Positions 53,751 through 62,951 of a stretch of 64,000 bases of DNA are shown piece by piece. The stretch's first letter is position 1. Each line of letters begins with the position of its first letter. The notes under the pieces are model-generated. The model saw nothing but the letters and a program-made list of their open reading frames with translations. It was not told the DNA's origin and made no database searches. Source of the stretch: Pseudomonadota bacterium (GTDB taxonomy: Bacteria > CALINM01); contig JAOABK010000001.1 in assembly GCA_026418415.1 (NCBI GenBank), forward strand, positions 71,080 to 135,079. The letters run 5' to 3'. The position numbers and the translations under genes are program-made.

Positions 53751-56711
53751 TTATAGATCCCTCAGAGTTTTTTGCCAGCATTCTTTTAAAGTGAAAATAT
53801 TTTCTTGAATAATTACTTGATTTTTATAAGATATTTTCAATAACTGCCCATCAGTTACATGCCCTATCTTTGCAAAAGGGAGTCCATTGAATATCTTTTC
53901 TATATCTTTTAAATGTTTTTCCTTTGCTGTAAAAATAATTCTTCCTGCAGATTCAGAAAAAAGCAGTTCAATAGTAGATAAGTTGCCTTCAGAAGGCAAT
54001 CTTTCTAAATCAATTTCACATCCAAGTCCTCCAGAGAATGCCATCTCTGCAACTGCAACAGCAAAACCACCGTCAGAACAATCATGAGCAGAATTTATAT
54101 AACCATTCTGAATTGCATTATACAGGGCTTTATATATTTTCTTATTTGTTTTTGCATCTACTTTTGGAACAAAACCACCTTTAAGGTTTAGCAATCTTAA
54201 TAATTCTGAGCCTGCGAGTTCATCTTTTGTGATACCTGTAATAAAAATAATATCTCCTGAGTTTTTAAAGTCCATAGTAACTGTTTTTCTAACGTCTTCG
54301 ATAACTCCAATAAGGGAAAATAAAAGGGTAGGTGGTATAGATATCTTTATATTACCCATTATGTAATCATTTTTCATAGAATCTTTACCAGAAATGCAAG
54401 GTACTCCATAGGAAGTTGTATAATCGTAGAGAGCTTTGTTTGCTCTGACTAATTGGGCAAGTTTATGTTCTCCGTCAGGATTTTTTTCACTTTTTATTGG
54501 GTCACACCAACAAAAATTGTCAAGACATGCCATCTTATCTATATTTCCACCACAGCAAACAGCGTTTCTGATAGCCTCATCAAGCGCGCAGGCAGCCATG
54601 TGATAAGTATCAAAATCACTATATTTTGGACATATCCCGTGTGTTATTACAAGCCCTTCATAACTATCAGGAAGGGGTTTTATTATAGCACCATCAGAGG
54701 GACCATCATTATATAAACCCACAAAGGGTTTTATAATAGTCATAGCCTGTACTTCATGATCGTATTTTCTAACAACTGTTTCTTTACTGCAAATATTTAG
54801 AGAGCCTAAAAGATTTTTTAAAAGTTCATTTGGGGCTTCATGGGATATATTTATCTTCTTTTCGATATAGGGATTGAATTTTGCTTTAAGTTTCATCTCG
54901 GGAAGTCCATTATGGAGAAAATCAAGTGGCATAAAGGCAACTGTCTTCCCAGCATATTTAACATGTAGATAGCCTGTTGAAGTAAATTTTCCAATGACAG
55001 TGGATTCAACATCGTATTGTTTAGATAACCTTAGGAACTCTTCTATATTTTCTGGTGGCACTGCTAAAGTCATTCTTTCCTGGGACTCAGAAAGCAATAT
55101 TTCCCAGGGTTGTAAACCCTGATACTTTAGGGGTGCCTTTTCCAATTCTATTTCACATCCACCAGAAAGTTGAGCCATCTCACCTACGGACGATGATAGT
55201 CCACCAGCACCATTATCAGTGATAGAAGTATATAAGCCTCTATCTCTTGCAATGTAAAGGAAATCTGCCATTTTTTTCTGAGTTATGGGATCTCCAATTT
55301 GTACAGCTGTTGCAGGAGATCCTTCATGTAGCTCCTCAGAAGAAAATGTTGCTCCATGTATACCATCTTTTCCGATTCTACCACCACTCATTACAATTAG
55401 GTAGCCATCTTTAACCTCTTTTTCATGAGATGGTTTACCATTTATTTCTTTTGGCATAATACCACCTGTACCACAGTAAACAAGAGGTTTACCTAAATAG
55501 CGGTTGTCGAAGACTATGCTACCATTTATAGTAGGGATTCCACTTTTATTACCACCATGTTCAACTCCAGTAATTACTCCATCGTAAATACGTCTTGGAT
55601 GTAAGATTTTTGGTGGTAGTGGTTCACTATAAAAAGGATCTGCGAAACAGAAAATGTCCGTATTAAATATCAGTTTTGCGCCGAGACCTGTACCCAAAAC
55701 ATCTCTATTAACACCTACAATTCCGGTAAGAGCTCCACCATAGGGGTCTAAAGCAGAAGGGCTATTATGGGTTTCTACTTTGAATACTACATTGTATTTA
55801 TCGTTGAAAGTTATTACACCTGCATTATCAACAAAAACAGAAACTAAAAAATTGTCTTTTCTTTCTTTATTTATGAGCTCTGTTGAGGATTTTATATAAG
55901 TTTTAAAAAGACTTTTAATATTTTCTATATTACCTTCTCCATCATCATATTCTATTGTTGCATTGAAAATTTTATGCTTACAGTGTTCAGACCATGTTTG
56001 TGCTAAGGATTCTAACTCAACATCTGTAATTTCTTTTAGACCATATTTTTCTCTTTCTCTAAGGAAATCTTTGTTTTCAAAAAAGTCTCTGATTGTTTTC
56101 ATTTCTTCTAAATTAAGTGCAAGAAGCCTTTCTCTGGATAGCTTCATTAACTCTTCATCAGAGTATTTTTTTAGATCAAAAGTCTCTACTTTTATTTTTT
56201 GTTTAATTATAACCTTTGGTATATAAATTATTGGTTTATCTGATTTTTTATATATACGATGCTGTTGTATAAGTGGATTATATAAAAGTTCTGAAGCAAT
56301 ATATTCTATGTCTCTTTCGTTAATGTTTCCTTTAAAAGCGTATAATGTAGAGGTGTAAATATTTTCACCTTCTTGTAGTTGATACCCCAAAAAAGTTTCT
56401 AATGCGCTTTTAGCGGTTTTACCAACATTATCTGTTACGCCTGGAAGAAAACCAATTTCACAGAAAAAATCATAGGTTGAGTCAAATTCAGGATTTATTT
56501 TTACATAATTTATTACAGGATCGCACAAGGTTTTATTAATAAATTCCGATATTTGATCAATAGTTAGGTTGGCATCGATTGTGTATATATCAGAGGTTCT
56601 TACTTCATCTATTTGAATATTCATGAACTGTTTAGCTTTTTTTTGAAGGTTTTTTCCTCTTGGATCTGTTAAATTTTTTTTAAGACCAACTTCTATTCTG
56701 ATTGTTCCCAT
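53751..56711 (-). CDS. purL: FGAM synthase with fused PurS-like N-terminus (large PurL)
   Basis: About 986 residues from ATG 56711. Residues 1-165 are a PurS-like doubled domain (IRIEVGLKKNLTDPRGKNLQKKA) and linker. Residues 195-986 hold two PurM-like halves: AQTWSEHCKHKIF (catalytic His), VFKVETHNSPSALDPYGGA, GGRIGKDGIHGATFSS, then EILLSESQERM, SGKDSMKND, and SAHDCSDGGFAVAVAEMAF. There is no C-terminal glutaminase, which purQ supplies. The track's MAKKQRK extension overlaps purB and lacks a site; I exclude it. AAGGGAT lies a little upstream. Confidence 0.94.
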   Translation of the reverse strand: MGTIRIEVGLKKNLTDPRGKNLQKKAKQFMNIQIDEVRTSDIYTIDANLTIDQISEFINKTLCDPVINYVKINPEFDSTYDFFCEIGFLPGVTDNVGKTAKSALETFLGYQLQEGENIYTSTLYAFKGNINERDIEYIASELLYNPLIQQHRIYKKSDKPIIYIPKVIIKQKIKVETFDLKKYSDEELMKLSRERLLALNLEEMKTIRDFFENKDFLREREKYGLKEITDVELESLAQTWSEHCKHKIFNATIEYDDGEGNIENIKSLFKTYIKSSTELINKERKDNFLVSVFVDNAGVITFNDKYNVVFKVETHNSPSALDPYGGALTGIVGVNRDVLGTGLGAKLIFNTDIFCFADPFYSEPLPPKILHPRRIYDGVITGVEHGGNKSGIPTINGSIVFDNRYLGKPLVYCGTGGIMPKEINGKPSHEKEVKDGYLIVMSGGRIGKDGIHGATFSSEELHEGSPATAVQIGDPITQKKMADFLYIARDRGLYTSITDNGAGGLSSSVGEMAQLSGGCEIELEKAPLKYQGLQPWEILLSESQERMTLAVPPENIEEFLRLSKQYDVESTVIGKFTSTGYLHVKYAGKTVAFMPLDFLHNGLPEMKLKAKFNPYIEKKINISHEAPNELLKNLLGSLNICSKETVVRKYDHEVQAMTIIKPFVGLYNDGPSDGAIIKPLPDSYEGLVITHGICPKYSDFDTYHMAACALDEAIRNAVCCGGNIDKMACLDNFCWCDPIKSEKNPDGEHKLAQLVRANKALYDYTTSYGVPCISGKDSMKNDYIMGNIKISIPPTLLFSLIGVIEDVRKTVTMDFKNSGDIIFITGITKDELAGSELLRLLNLKGGFVPKVDAKTNKKIYKALYNAIQNGYINSAHDCSDGGFAVAVAEMAFSGGLGCEIDLERLPSEGNLSTIELLFSESAGRIIFTAKEKHLKDIEKIFNGLPFAKIGHVTDGQLLKISYKNQVIIQENIFTLKECWQKTLRDL

Positions 56712-56718
56712 CTTGTCT

Positions 56719-58044
56719 TTATCCCTTTTTTCTTTTAACTTTCTCTGTTTCTTTGCCAAAAACCCTTGTGAAAATATAATCTACATTTTTTGTATAATAA
56801 CCAATATCAAAGGCTCTATCTATTTCATCATCGGAGAGATATTTTTTTATCTTTTTATCATTTTTTACTAAGTTTTTAAAACTTAAATTTTCTTTCCATG
56901 CTTTCATCGCATTCTTTTGAACAAGTTCATAAGCCTCTTCTCTTGATATACCAGAATCTGCAAGCATTAGCAATAGTCTCTGTGAATAGATTAGTCCACC
57001 AGTAAGATCTAAATTTTTTTGCATGTTTTCAGGATAGACAATAAGGTTTTTGATAAGGTCTGTAGCCCTATAAAGCATATAATCGAGGGCTATTGTGGCA
57101 TCTGGTCCAATAATCCTCTCTACAGAACTATGACTAATATCTCTTTCATGCCAGAGTGCAATGTTTTCAAGAGCTGGCATAACGTAGGAACGAACAACTC
57201 TTGCAAGTCCAGTGAGATTTTCTGAAATAATGGGATTCCTTTTATGTGGCATTGCAGAAGATCCTTTTTGCCCCTCTGTGAAATATTCCTCTGCCTCTCT
57301 AACTTCAGTTCTTTGCAGATGTCTAATCTCAGTAGCTAATTGTTCAATGGAACTTGCTATTATTGCTAAGGTTGAGAAGAAATGAGCGTGTCTATCTCTT
57401 TGAATAATCTGGGTTGAAACAGGTTCTGGTTTTAGGCCTAAAGCATTACAAACATATTCTTCTACAAAGGGATTAATATTTGCAAAATTACCTACTGCAC
57501 CAGAAATTTGACCGTATGATATATTTTCAATTGCTTCAACCAATCTTTGACGGTTTCTTTTCATCTCTTCGTAAAAAACAGCCATCTTTAGTCCGAAAGT
57601 AGTCGGTTCTGCATGAACCCCATGGGATCTACCTATGATAGGGGTGTTTTTATAAGTAAAAGCCTTTTCTTTCAAGGCGGCCATTAAATTATCGATACCT
57701 TCGAGCAAAAGGTTTCCAGCCTGCTTTAATTGTACTGCTAAAGCGGTATCAAGAACATCCGAAGAAGTCATTCCAAAATGAAGGTAGCGAGCTTCCTCGC
57801 CAATATATTCTCCAACACAGGTCAGGAAAGCAATCACATCGTGCTTTACCCTTTTTTCAATTTCGTCAATTCTTTTAATATCAAAATTAGCTTTTTCTTT
57901 TATTTTTTTCAAGGCTTTGTCGGGTACAAATCCTAATTTGTTAAAGGCTTCGCATGCTTTTATTTCAATATCAAGCCATATTCTATATTTATTTTCAGGT
58001 TCCCAAATTTTTGCCATTTCATTTCTTGTGTATCTTGGTATCAC
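56719..58044 (-). CDS. purB: Adenylosuccinate lyase
   Basis: A 441-residue fumarase-superfamily enzyme for SAICAR to AICAR and adenylosuccinate to AMP. The signature loop GSSAMPHKRNPI, LHFGMTSSDVLDTALAVQL, GRSHGVHAEPTTFG (catalytic His) and GQISGAVGNFANI are present. It starts at GTG 58044, which shares its first base with the mnmG stop, with GGAGG upstream. Complete. Confidence 0.97.
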   Translation of the reverse strand: MIPRYTRNEMAKIWEPENKYRIWLDIEIKACEAFNKLGFVPDKALKKIKEKANFDIKRIDEIEKRVKHDVIAFLTCVGEYIGEEARYLHFGMTSSDVLDTALAVQLKQAGNLLLEGIDNLMAALKEKAFTYKNTPIIGRSHGVHAEPTTFGLKMAVFYEEMKRNRQRLVEAIENISYGQISGAVGNFANINPFVEEYVCNALGLKPEPVSTQIIQRDRHAHFFSTLAIIASSIEQLATEIRHLQRTEVREAEEYFTEGQKGSSAMPHKRNPIISENLTGLARVVRSYVMPALENIALWHERDISHSSVERIIGPDATIALDYMLYRATDLIKNLIVYPENMQKNLDLTGGLIYSQRLLLMLADSGISREEAYELVQKNAMKAWKENLSFKNLVKNDKKIKKYLSDDEIDRAFDIGYYTKNVDYIFTRVFGKETEKVKRKKG

Positions 58045-59876
58045 TATACGACCTCCTTATATTGCTCCTCATTTTTTTTAATGTAAACCATGAGTAATGA
58101 TATTGCGGACGGCGTTATTCCTGGGATACGTGAGGCTTGTGCTAAATTTGTGGGCTTTATTTTTGTTAGTTTTTCTTTTATCTCTCTTGAAAGGCCAGGT
58201 ATGTTGTAATCCATATTTTCTGGAATTTTTATGAATTCCAAATGTTTTGACCTTTCAGCATCCCTTTTTTGTCTTTCTAAATAACCTTTATATTTTGTTT
58301 CTATTTCTACATATCTAATTACATTTTCTGGATAGTAAGAAGAAATTTCAGGAAAGTCCATAAGTGAAATATTTTCTCTTCTTAAAAATGTTTCCAGAGT
58401 AATGGTTTCCCTTTTGTCTTCATCGAAGATCTTTTTACTATTAATATAATCTGTCAGTTCTTTCGATAGATTTATCTCTTTTTCAATTTCCTGCATAAAA
58501 TTTGCATCTATCAAGCCCAGATTATATGCCTTCTCTGAAAGCCTGAAATAAACGTTATCTTCCCTTAAGCTCAATCTATATTCAGCTCGTGAGGTGAAAA
58601 TTCTATATGGTTCATCAGTACCTTTTGTTACTAAATCATCAATCATTACCCCTATATAGCCTTCATCTCTTCCGATTATAAATGGTTCTTTATCTTCAAT
58701 TTTAAGTACCGCATTAATTCCGGCAATAATGCCTTGACCTGCTGCTTCTTCATATCCAGTGGTTCCATTTATTTGGCCTGCAAAGAAAAGCCCACTTATC
58801 TCTTTGGATTCGAGAGTGTGTTTTAATTGGTGAGGCTCCAAGTAGTCATACTCAATTGCGTAAGCGGGCCTTAAAATTACCACATTTTCTAATCCTTTGG
58901 GAGATCTAAATATTTTCTCTTGAATTTCTGGAGGCATGCTATTCCCAAGACCTGATACATATATCTCATCTGTATCAACACCTTCTGGTTCTAAAATAAC
59001 TTGATGTCTCTCTTTGTCGCGAAACTTGACAACTTTATCTTCTAATGAAGGGCAATATCTAACTGGTGTTCCTTTAATCTGTCCACCATAAAGGGCTGAG
59101 TGTTCTAAGTTATCGAGGATTAGATTGTGAGTAGTTTCATTAGTATATGTGACATAGCAAGGGTATTCAGTATAGGGCAGGTCTTTTGTTATTCTTGAAA
59201 AATATCTTGGTTTACCATCTCCAGGTCTAATATCCATCTTTGAAAAGTCTATAGAAGATCTTTTAAAACGAGGTCCAGTTCCAGTTTTAAATCTACCCAA
59301 TTTGAAACCCAAGTCTTTTAAACTTTGTGAGAGCTCATTAGCAGGGAATTCACCTGCTCTACCAGCAGGATAGGTCTTTTTACCAATATGAATTAGACCT
59401 GATAAAAAAGTTCCCGCTGTAATTATTAGAGCCTTTGTGTAAAACTTGAAACCAAAGTGATCTTCAACTGATTCTATTTTTCCATTTTTTACATTTATTT
59501 TTGTAATCAATGCCTGTCTTATATGTATATTCTCAATCTTTTCTAAGAACTTACGCATCTCTCTTTTATATTGATGTTTATCAACCTGCGCTCTCGTTGA
59601 TTGTACAGCAATCCCCTTAGATGTGTTTAAGGTTTTATATTGTATTGCACACTTGTCTGTGATAATGCCCATTACACCGCCTAAGGCATCAATTTCTCTA
59701 ACAATGTGTCCTTTACCAACACCGCCTACTGCAGGAGCACAGGGCATAAGCCCTATTGTGTCGAGGTTTATTGTGCAGAGTAGGGTTTTTTTCCCTAACT
59801 TGGCTGAGGCTATGGCAGATTCACACCCTGCATGTCCAGCACCAATTACAATTATATCGTAATGATTTTCTGGCAA
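58044..59876 (-). CDS. mnmG: tRNA U34 carboxymethylaminomethyl modification FAD protein
   Basis: A 610-residue FAD protein (GidA) working with MnmE on U34 of several tRNAs. FAD motif VIGAGHAGCESAIASAKLGKKT, PCAPAVGGVGKGHIVREIDALGG, GTGPRFKRSSIDFSKM, TPVRYCPSLEDKVVKF, GQINGTTGYEEAAGQG and FTSRAEYRLSLREDN are family signatures. The start is TTG 59876, 8 bases after GGAG; there is no ATG at the N-terminal motif. It heads the purB-purL-purQ-purF operon. The partner mnmE is not here. Confidence 0.96.
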   Translation of the reverse strand: MPENHYDIIVIGAGHAGCESAIASAKLGKKTLLCTINLDTIGLMPCAPAVGGVGKGHIVREIDALGGVMGIITDKCAIQYKTLNTSKGIAVQSTRAQVDKHQYKREMRKFLEKIENIHIRQALITKINVKNGKIESVEDHFGFKFYTKALIITAGTFLSGLIHIGKKTYPAGRAGEFPANELSQSLKDLGFKLGRFKTGTGPRFKRSSIDFSKMDIRPGDGKPRYFSRITKDLPYTEYPCYVTYTNETTHNLILDNLEHSALYGGQIKGTPVRYCPSLEDKVVKFRDKERHQVILEPEGVDTDEIYVSGLGNSMPPEIQEKIFRSPKGLENVVILRPAYAIEYDYLEPHQLKHTLESKEISGLFFAGQINGTTGYEEAAGQGIIAGINAVLKIEDKEPFIIGRDEGYIGVMIDDLVTKGTDEPYRIFTSRAEYRLSLREDNVYFRLSEKAYNLGLIDANFMQEIEKEINLSKELTDYINSKKIFDEDKRETITLETFLRRENISLMDFPEISSYYPENVIRYVEIETKYKGYLERQKRDAERSKHLEFIKIPENMDYNIPGLSREIKEKLTKIKPTNLAQASRIPGITPSAISLLMVYIKKNEEQYKEVV

Positions 59877-59893
59877 GATTATACTCCATTTGC

Positions 59894-59922
59894 TTGTTAT
59901 ATTATCCTGTTTATTTTATAAT
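59894..59922 (+). promoter_or_regulatory. Strong sigma-70-type promoter of the yhcC-like gene
   Basis: TTGTTA-N17-TATAAT, close to consensus. The expected start near 59929 leaves 6-7 bases before ATG 59936, with no Shine-Dalgarno. It lies in the 59-base divergent gap with mnmG. Confidence 0.65.
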
Positions 59923-59935
59923 AAAGCATAAGATA

Positions 59936-60850
59936 ATGGAAATGAAAAATAAGCTTTATAATGACCTGTCTTCATATCTTAAGATGCTTTTTGGTAAAAA
60001 GGTTTATAAGATTACCATAGATTCAGGGCTCACATGTCCGAATAGGATTAATGGTACTGGTTGTATTTACTGTAATGATAGGGGGTCAGGTACTGGTTTA
60101 TATGCAATTGGCGTTGATATAGAAAGTCAGATTAAAAAAGGTATGGAAGGGTTAAAGAGAAAATACAAGAGTATTGGTGGTTATATCGCCTATTTTCAGT
60201 CATATACAAACACCTTTGCTCCAATAGAGCTTTTAGAAAAGAATTGGTCGGTAATTAAAAATTTTAAAGAAATAGTAGGATTATCAGTAGGTACAAGGCC
60301 TGATTGTTTATCCGATGAGGTTTTAAACTTATTGAACAGTTACACTAAAGAATATAAAGTTTTTTTAGAGTTAGGGCTTCAGACTATTGATGAAGATTTA
60401 TTAAAATGGGTTAATAGAGGGCATGGTATTGCAGAGTTTATTGATGCTGTTAGCAGGGCAAGTAAATATAATTTTCACATTGTTGTTCATATTATAATAG
60501 GTTTCATGGGTCAGGATAGAGAGGACATGATAAAGCTCGCAAAATTTCTTTCTAATCTTAGTGTTCATGGGGTAAAAATACACCTACTTTATGTCGCGAA
60601 AAATTCTCCTTTGGAAAAAGAATATGAAAAGGGGCTTTTTATGCCACTTTCAAGAGAAAAATATGTAGAGTTAGTAAGCGTTTTTCTTGAATATTTGAGA
60701 GAAGACATTGTAATTCATAGGCTTACTGGAGATGCCCACAGGGGTGAACTTATTGCTCCTAAATGGTCGGAAGATAAAGCTGGGGTTTTAAAGGACATAG
60801 TTGATTTTATGGAAAAAAATGAAATCTATCAGGGGAAAAGGTGGAATTAA
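59936..60850 (+). CDS. Radical SAM protein, YhcC / TIGR01212 type
   Basis: A 304-residue protein. The unusual spaced cluster motif CPNRINGTGCIYCN (C-x9-C-x2-C) is that of the YhcC group, not CxxxCxxC. SVGTRPDCLSDEVLNLL, LELGLQTIDEDLLKWVNRGH and HVIIGFMGQDREDM are also conserved. The reaction is unknown; it is linked by phylogeny to the MiaB/tRNA and corrinoid-like radical SAM folds. The track extends 60 residues antisense into mnmG; I choose ATG 59936 (or 59942). It overlaps rimI by 10 bases. Confidence 0.88.
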   Translation: MEMKNKLYNDLSSYLKMLFGKKVYKITIDSGLTCPNRINGTGCIYCNDRGSGTGLYAIGVDIESQIKKGMEGLKRKYKSIGGYIAYFQSYTNTFAPIELLEKNWSVIKNFKEIVGLSVGTRPDCLSDEVLNLLNSYTKEYKVFLELGLQTIDEDLLKWVNRGHGIAEFIDAVSRASKYNFHIVVHIIIGFMGQDREDMIKLAKFLSNLSVHGVKIHLLYVAKNSPLEKEYEKGLFMPLSREKYVELVSVFLEYLREDIVIHRLTGDAHRGELIAPKWSEDKAGVLKDIVDFMEKNEIYQGKRWN

Positions 60851-61299
60851 TATATATAGACATTGCTACTTTAGATGATCTGGAAGATATATTTAGAATC
60901 GAGAAAGCCTCTTTTAAAACACCCTGGACAAGGGAGCTAATAAGAGAAGAATTGACCTTCCCTTTAGGTCTGAATTTAGTTGCTAAGTATAACGATAGAA
61001 TTTGTGGTTTTTTACTTTCATGGCAGATACCTCCAGAGATTCATATACTAACCCTTGCCGTAGAACCTGAATCAAGGGGAATTGGAATTGGTAGGGCATT
61101 GATGGAAGGACTCTTTGCTGAGGCAGAAAGGAGGAATTGTTATAAATTTACTCTTGAAGTCAGGGCAAGCAACAAAGAGGCAATAGATTTTTATAGAAAG
61201 TTTAATTTTGTTCCTAAAGGTGTAAGAAAGAAGTACTATCAGGATACCAACGAGGATGCAATTATAATGTGGCGGGAGAAAACAGATGAAAGATGTTAG
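60841..61299 (+). CDS. rimI: Ribosomal-protein-alanine N-acetyltransferase
   Basis: A 152-residue GNAT protein starting at GTG 60841. The acetyl-CoA loop VEPESRGIGIGRALMEGLFAEAERR and the end EVRASNKEAIDFYRKFNFVPKGVRKKYY are typical of RimI, which acetylates the N-terminus of S18. The AGGGGAAAAG upstream is its ribosome site. It overlaps its neighbours on both sides; the tsaB/tsaD genes it often joins are absent here. Confidence 0.9.
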   Translation: MELIYIDIATLDDLEDIFRIEKASFKTPWTRELIREELTFPLGLNLVAKYNDRICGFLLSWQIPPEIHILTLAVEPESRGIGIGRALMEGLFAEAERRNCYKFTLEVRASNKEAIDFYRKFNFVPKGVRKKYYQDTNEDAIIMWREKTDERC

Positions 61300-62047
61300 A
61301 AAGATAAACTGTGATGGCGTAATTACAAGTAGAAGAAAAATTGCAAATAATATATATCATATAAAAATTGAATTGGAAGAGCGTTTTCCCATTTTTGCTT
61401 ATGGAAATTTTGTAATGGTACATCTCAAAGACTATATGAATGTTCTTTTGCCAAGGCCATTTAGTATTTTTAGGGCTAAAAACAAAATTTTAGAGCTTGT
61501 ATTTAAAGAAGTAGGCACAGGTACAAAGATGATTGCAACAAGTATATTGCCTTTTAATGTGAGAGTCTGGGGACCACTCGGGAATTCATTCCCCTTTGGT
61601 AAAGATATGTTATGTGTAGCAGGTGGTCTTGGTCTTATCCCCTTATATCAATCAATTATCAAGAGAAACTTCAAAGAGGTTTTTGTGGGATTCAAAAATA
61701 TTTATGAAGCCTATTTTGTGAAAAGTTTACAAAAAAGGGGAGTGATTATATCCAGTGATGATGGAAGTTTAGGAGAAAGAGGTTTTGTAACCGAAATATT
61801 TTATCAGTATCTAAAAAGAACTAACTTCAAAGGCAAGGTGGTTTCTTGTGGCCCAATAGGGTTTTTAAAGAGATTATGGGAGATTGAGAGAGAGGTTGGC
61901 AATATTGAAACATATGGTTCTTTCGAAAAACATATGGCCTGTGGTTTTGGTGTATGTCTTGGTTGTGCCATGGAAACTCCGTGGGGTTTTGTAAAAGTTT
62001 GTAGTGATGGACCTGTTTTTAGATTAAAGGATGTCTTTGGAGAATAA
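61286..62047 (+). CDS. pyrK: Dihydroorotate dehydrogenase electron transfer subunit
   Basis: A 253-residue FAD and 2Fe-2S subunit passing electrons from PyrD to NAD+. The FAD-binding region is VLLPRPFSIF with GTGTKMIA; the NAD region is CVAGGLGLIPLY. The 2Fe-2S ligands are in MACGFGVCLGCAMETPWGFVKVCSDGPVF, the PyrK signature. It overlaps rimI by 14 bases and abuts pyrD. The context and cysteines distinguish it from other ferredoxin reductases. Confidence 0.94.
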   Translation: MKDVRKINCDGVITSRRKIANNIYHIKIELEERFPIFAYGNFVMVHLKDYMNVLLPRPFSIFRAKNKILELVFKEVGTGTKMIATSILPFNVRVWGPLGNSFPFGKDMLCVAGGLGLIPLYQSIIKRNFKEVFVGFKNIYEAYFVKSLQKRGVIISSDDGSLGERGFVTEIFYQYLKRTNFKGKVVSCGPIGFLKRLWEIEREVGNIETYGSFEKHMACGFGVCLGCAMETPWGFVKVCSDGPVFRLKDVFGE

Positions 62048-62048
62048 G

Positions 62049-62951
62049 ATGAGTTTGAAAGTTAGAATTGGAAATTTGGAACTTAAAAATCCATTCATGC
62101 CAGCATCAGGGACATTTGGTTCTGGATTAGAGTATGAAGACTTTGGCAATCTCTCAGAGTTGGGAGCAATAGTTACAAAGGGGGTGTCTTTAAATCCTAA
62201 AATCGGGAATAAACCTCCCAGAATTTGTGAACTTCCTGGTGGTATGTTAAATTCGATTGGATTAGAAAATATAGGCATCGAAAAGTTTGTAAAAGTTTTA
62301 GATGAGTTAGGTAAGTATGAAACAAATGTAATAGTTAATTTTTTTGGTAATTCATTAGAAGAATATATTGAAGTTGCAAAAATACTTGATGGACATAATG
62401 TCGTAAGTTGTCTTGAAATGAACATTTCCTGCCCAAATATCAAAGAGGGTGGTATGTGTTTTGGAACTGATCCTAACATGGTTTACACACTTGTCAAAGA
62501 AGTAAAGAAAAATATCCAAAAAGATCTTTGGGTTAAACTCACACCAAATGCAGGCAACCTAATTTCTATAGCAAGATCAGCAGAGGATGCAGGTGCCAGC
62601 GCAATAGTTATAGCAAATACTTATACTGGAATGAAGGTGGATGTTGCTACAAAAAGACCAGTTTTGGGCAACATTTTTGGGGGATATTCAGGTCCTGTAA
62701 TAAAACCAATAACTTTATATCATGTTTTTTGTTGTGCTAAAGAAATAAATGTTCCAATTATAGCATGTGGTGGTATAGTAACATTAGAAGATGCTTTAGA
62801 ATACTTTATCGTTGGTGCTAGTGCAGTTCAGGTTGGAACCGCAAATTTTACAAATCCCCATATCCTATGGGAACTTATAAAAAAAATGGAGAGTTATCTT
62901 AGGGCTGAAAACACTTCTTTATCAGATTTGGTAGGCTCTTTGAAAATATGA
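62049..62951 (+). CDS. pyrD: Dihydroorotate dehydrogenase, class 1B catalytic subunit
   Basis: About 300 residues oxidising dihydroorotate to orotate with FMN. MPASGTFGSGLEYEDFG, NSIGLENIG, the active Cys loop EMNISCPNIKEGGMCFG, KLTPNAG and FMN-binding GGIVTLEDALEYFIVGASAVQVGTA are intact. The class 1B Cys base and the PyrK neighbour agree. ATG 62049 with GGAGAA upstream is preferred over the track's 62031, which overlaps pyrK. Confidence 0.96.
   Translation: MSLKVRIGNLELKNPFMPASGTFGSGLEYEDFGNLSELGAIVTKGVSLNPKIGNKPPRICELPGGMLNSIGLENIGIEKFVKVLDELGKYETNVIVNFFGNSLEEYIEVAKILDGHNVVSCLEMNISCPNIKEGGMCFGTDPNMVYTLVKEVKKNIQKDLWVKLTPNAGNLISIARSAEDAGASAIVIANTYTGMKVDVATKRPVLGNIFGGYSGPVIKPITLYHVFCCAKEINVPIIACGGIVTLEDALEYFIVGASAVQVGTANFTNPHILWELIKKMESYLRAENTSLSDLVGSLKI

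Noticed and set aside
46678-59876. Purine riboswitch or PurR box for the pur cluster
   Set aside because: Genes are packed with gaps under 50 bases, and I saw no purine aptamer-like three-way junction or PurBox in the short upstream region of mnmG.
59756-59935. N-terminal extension of the yhcC-like ORF
   Set aside because: It is antisense to the mnmG start, lacks family similarity, and a strong promoter lies at 59894-59922.
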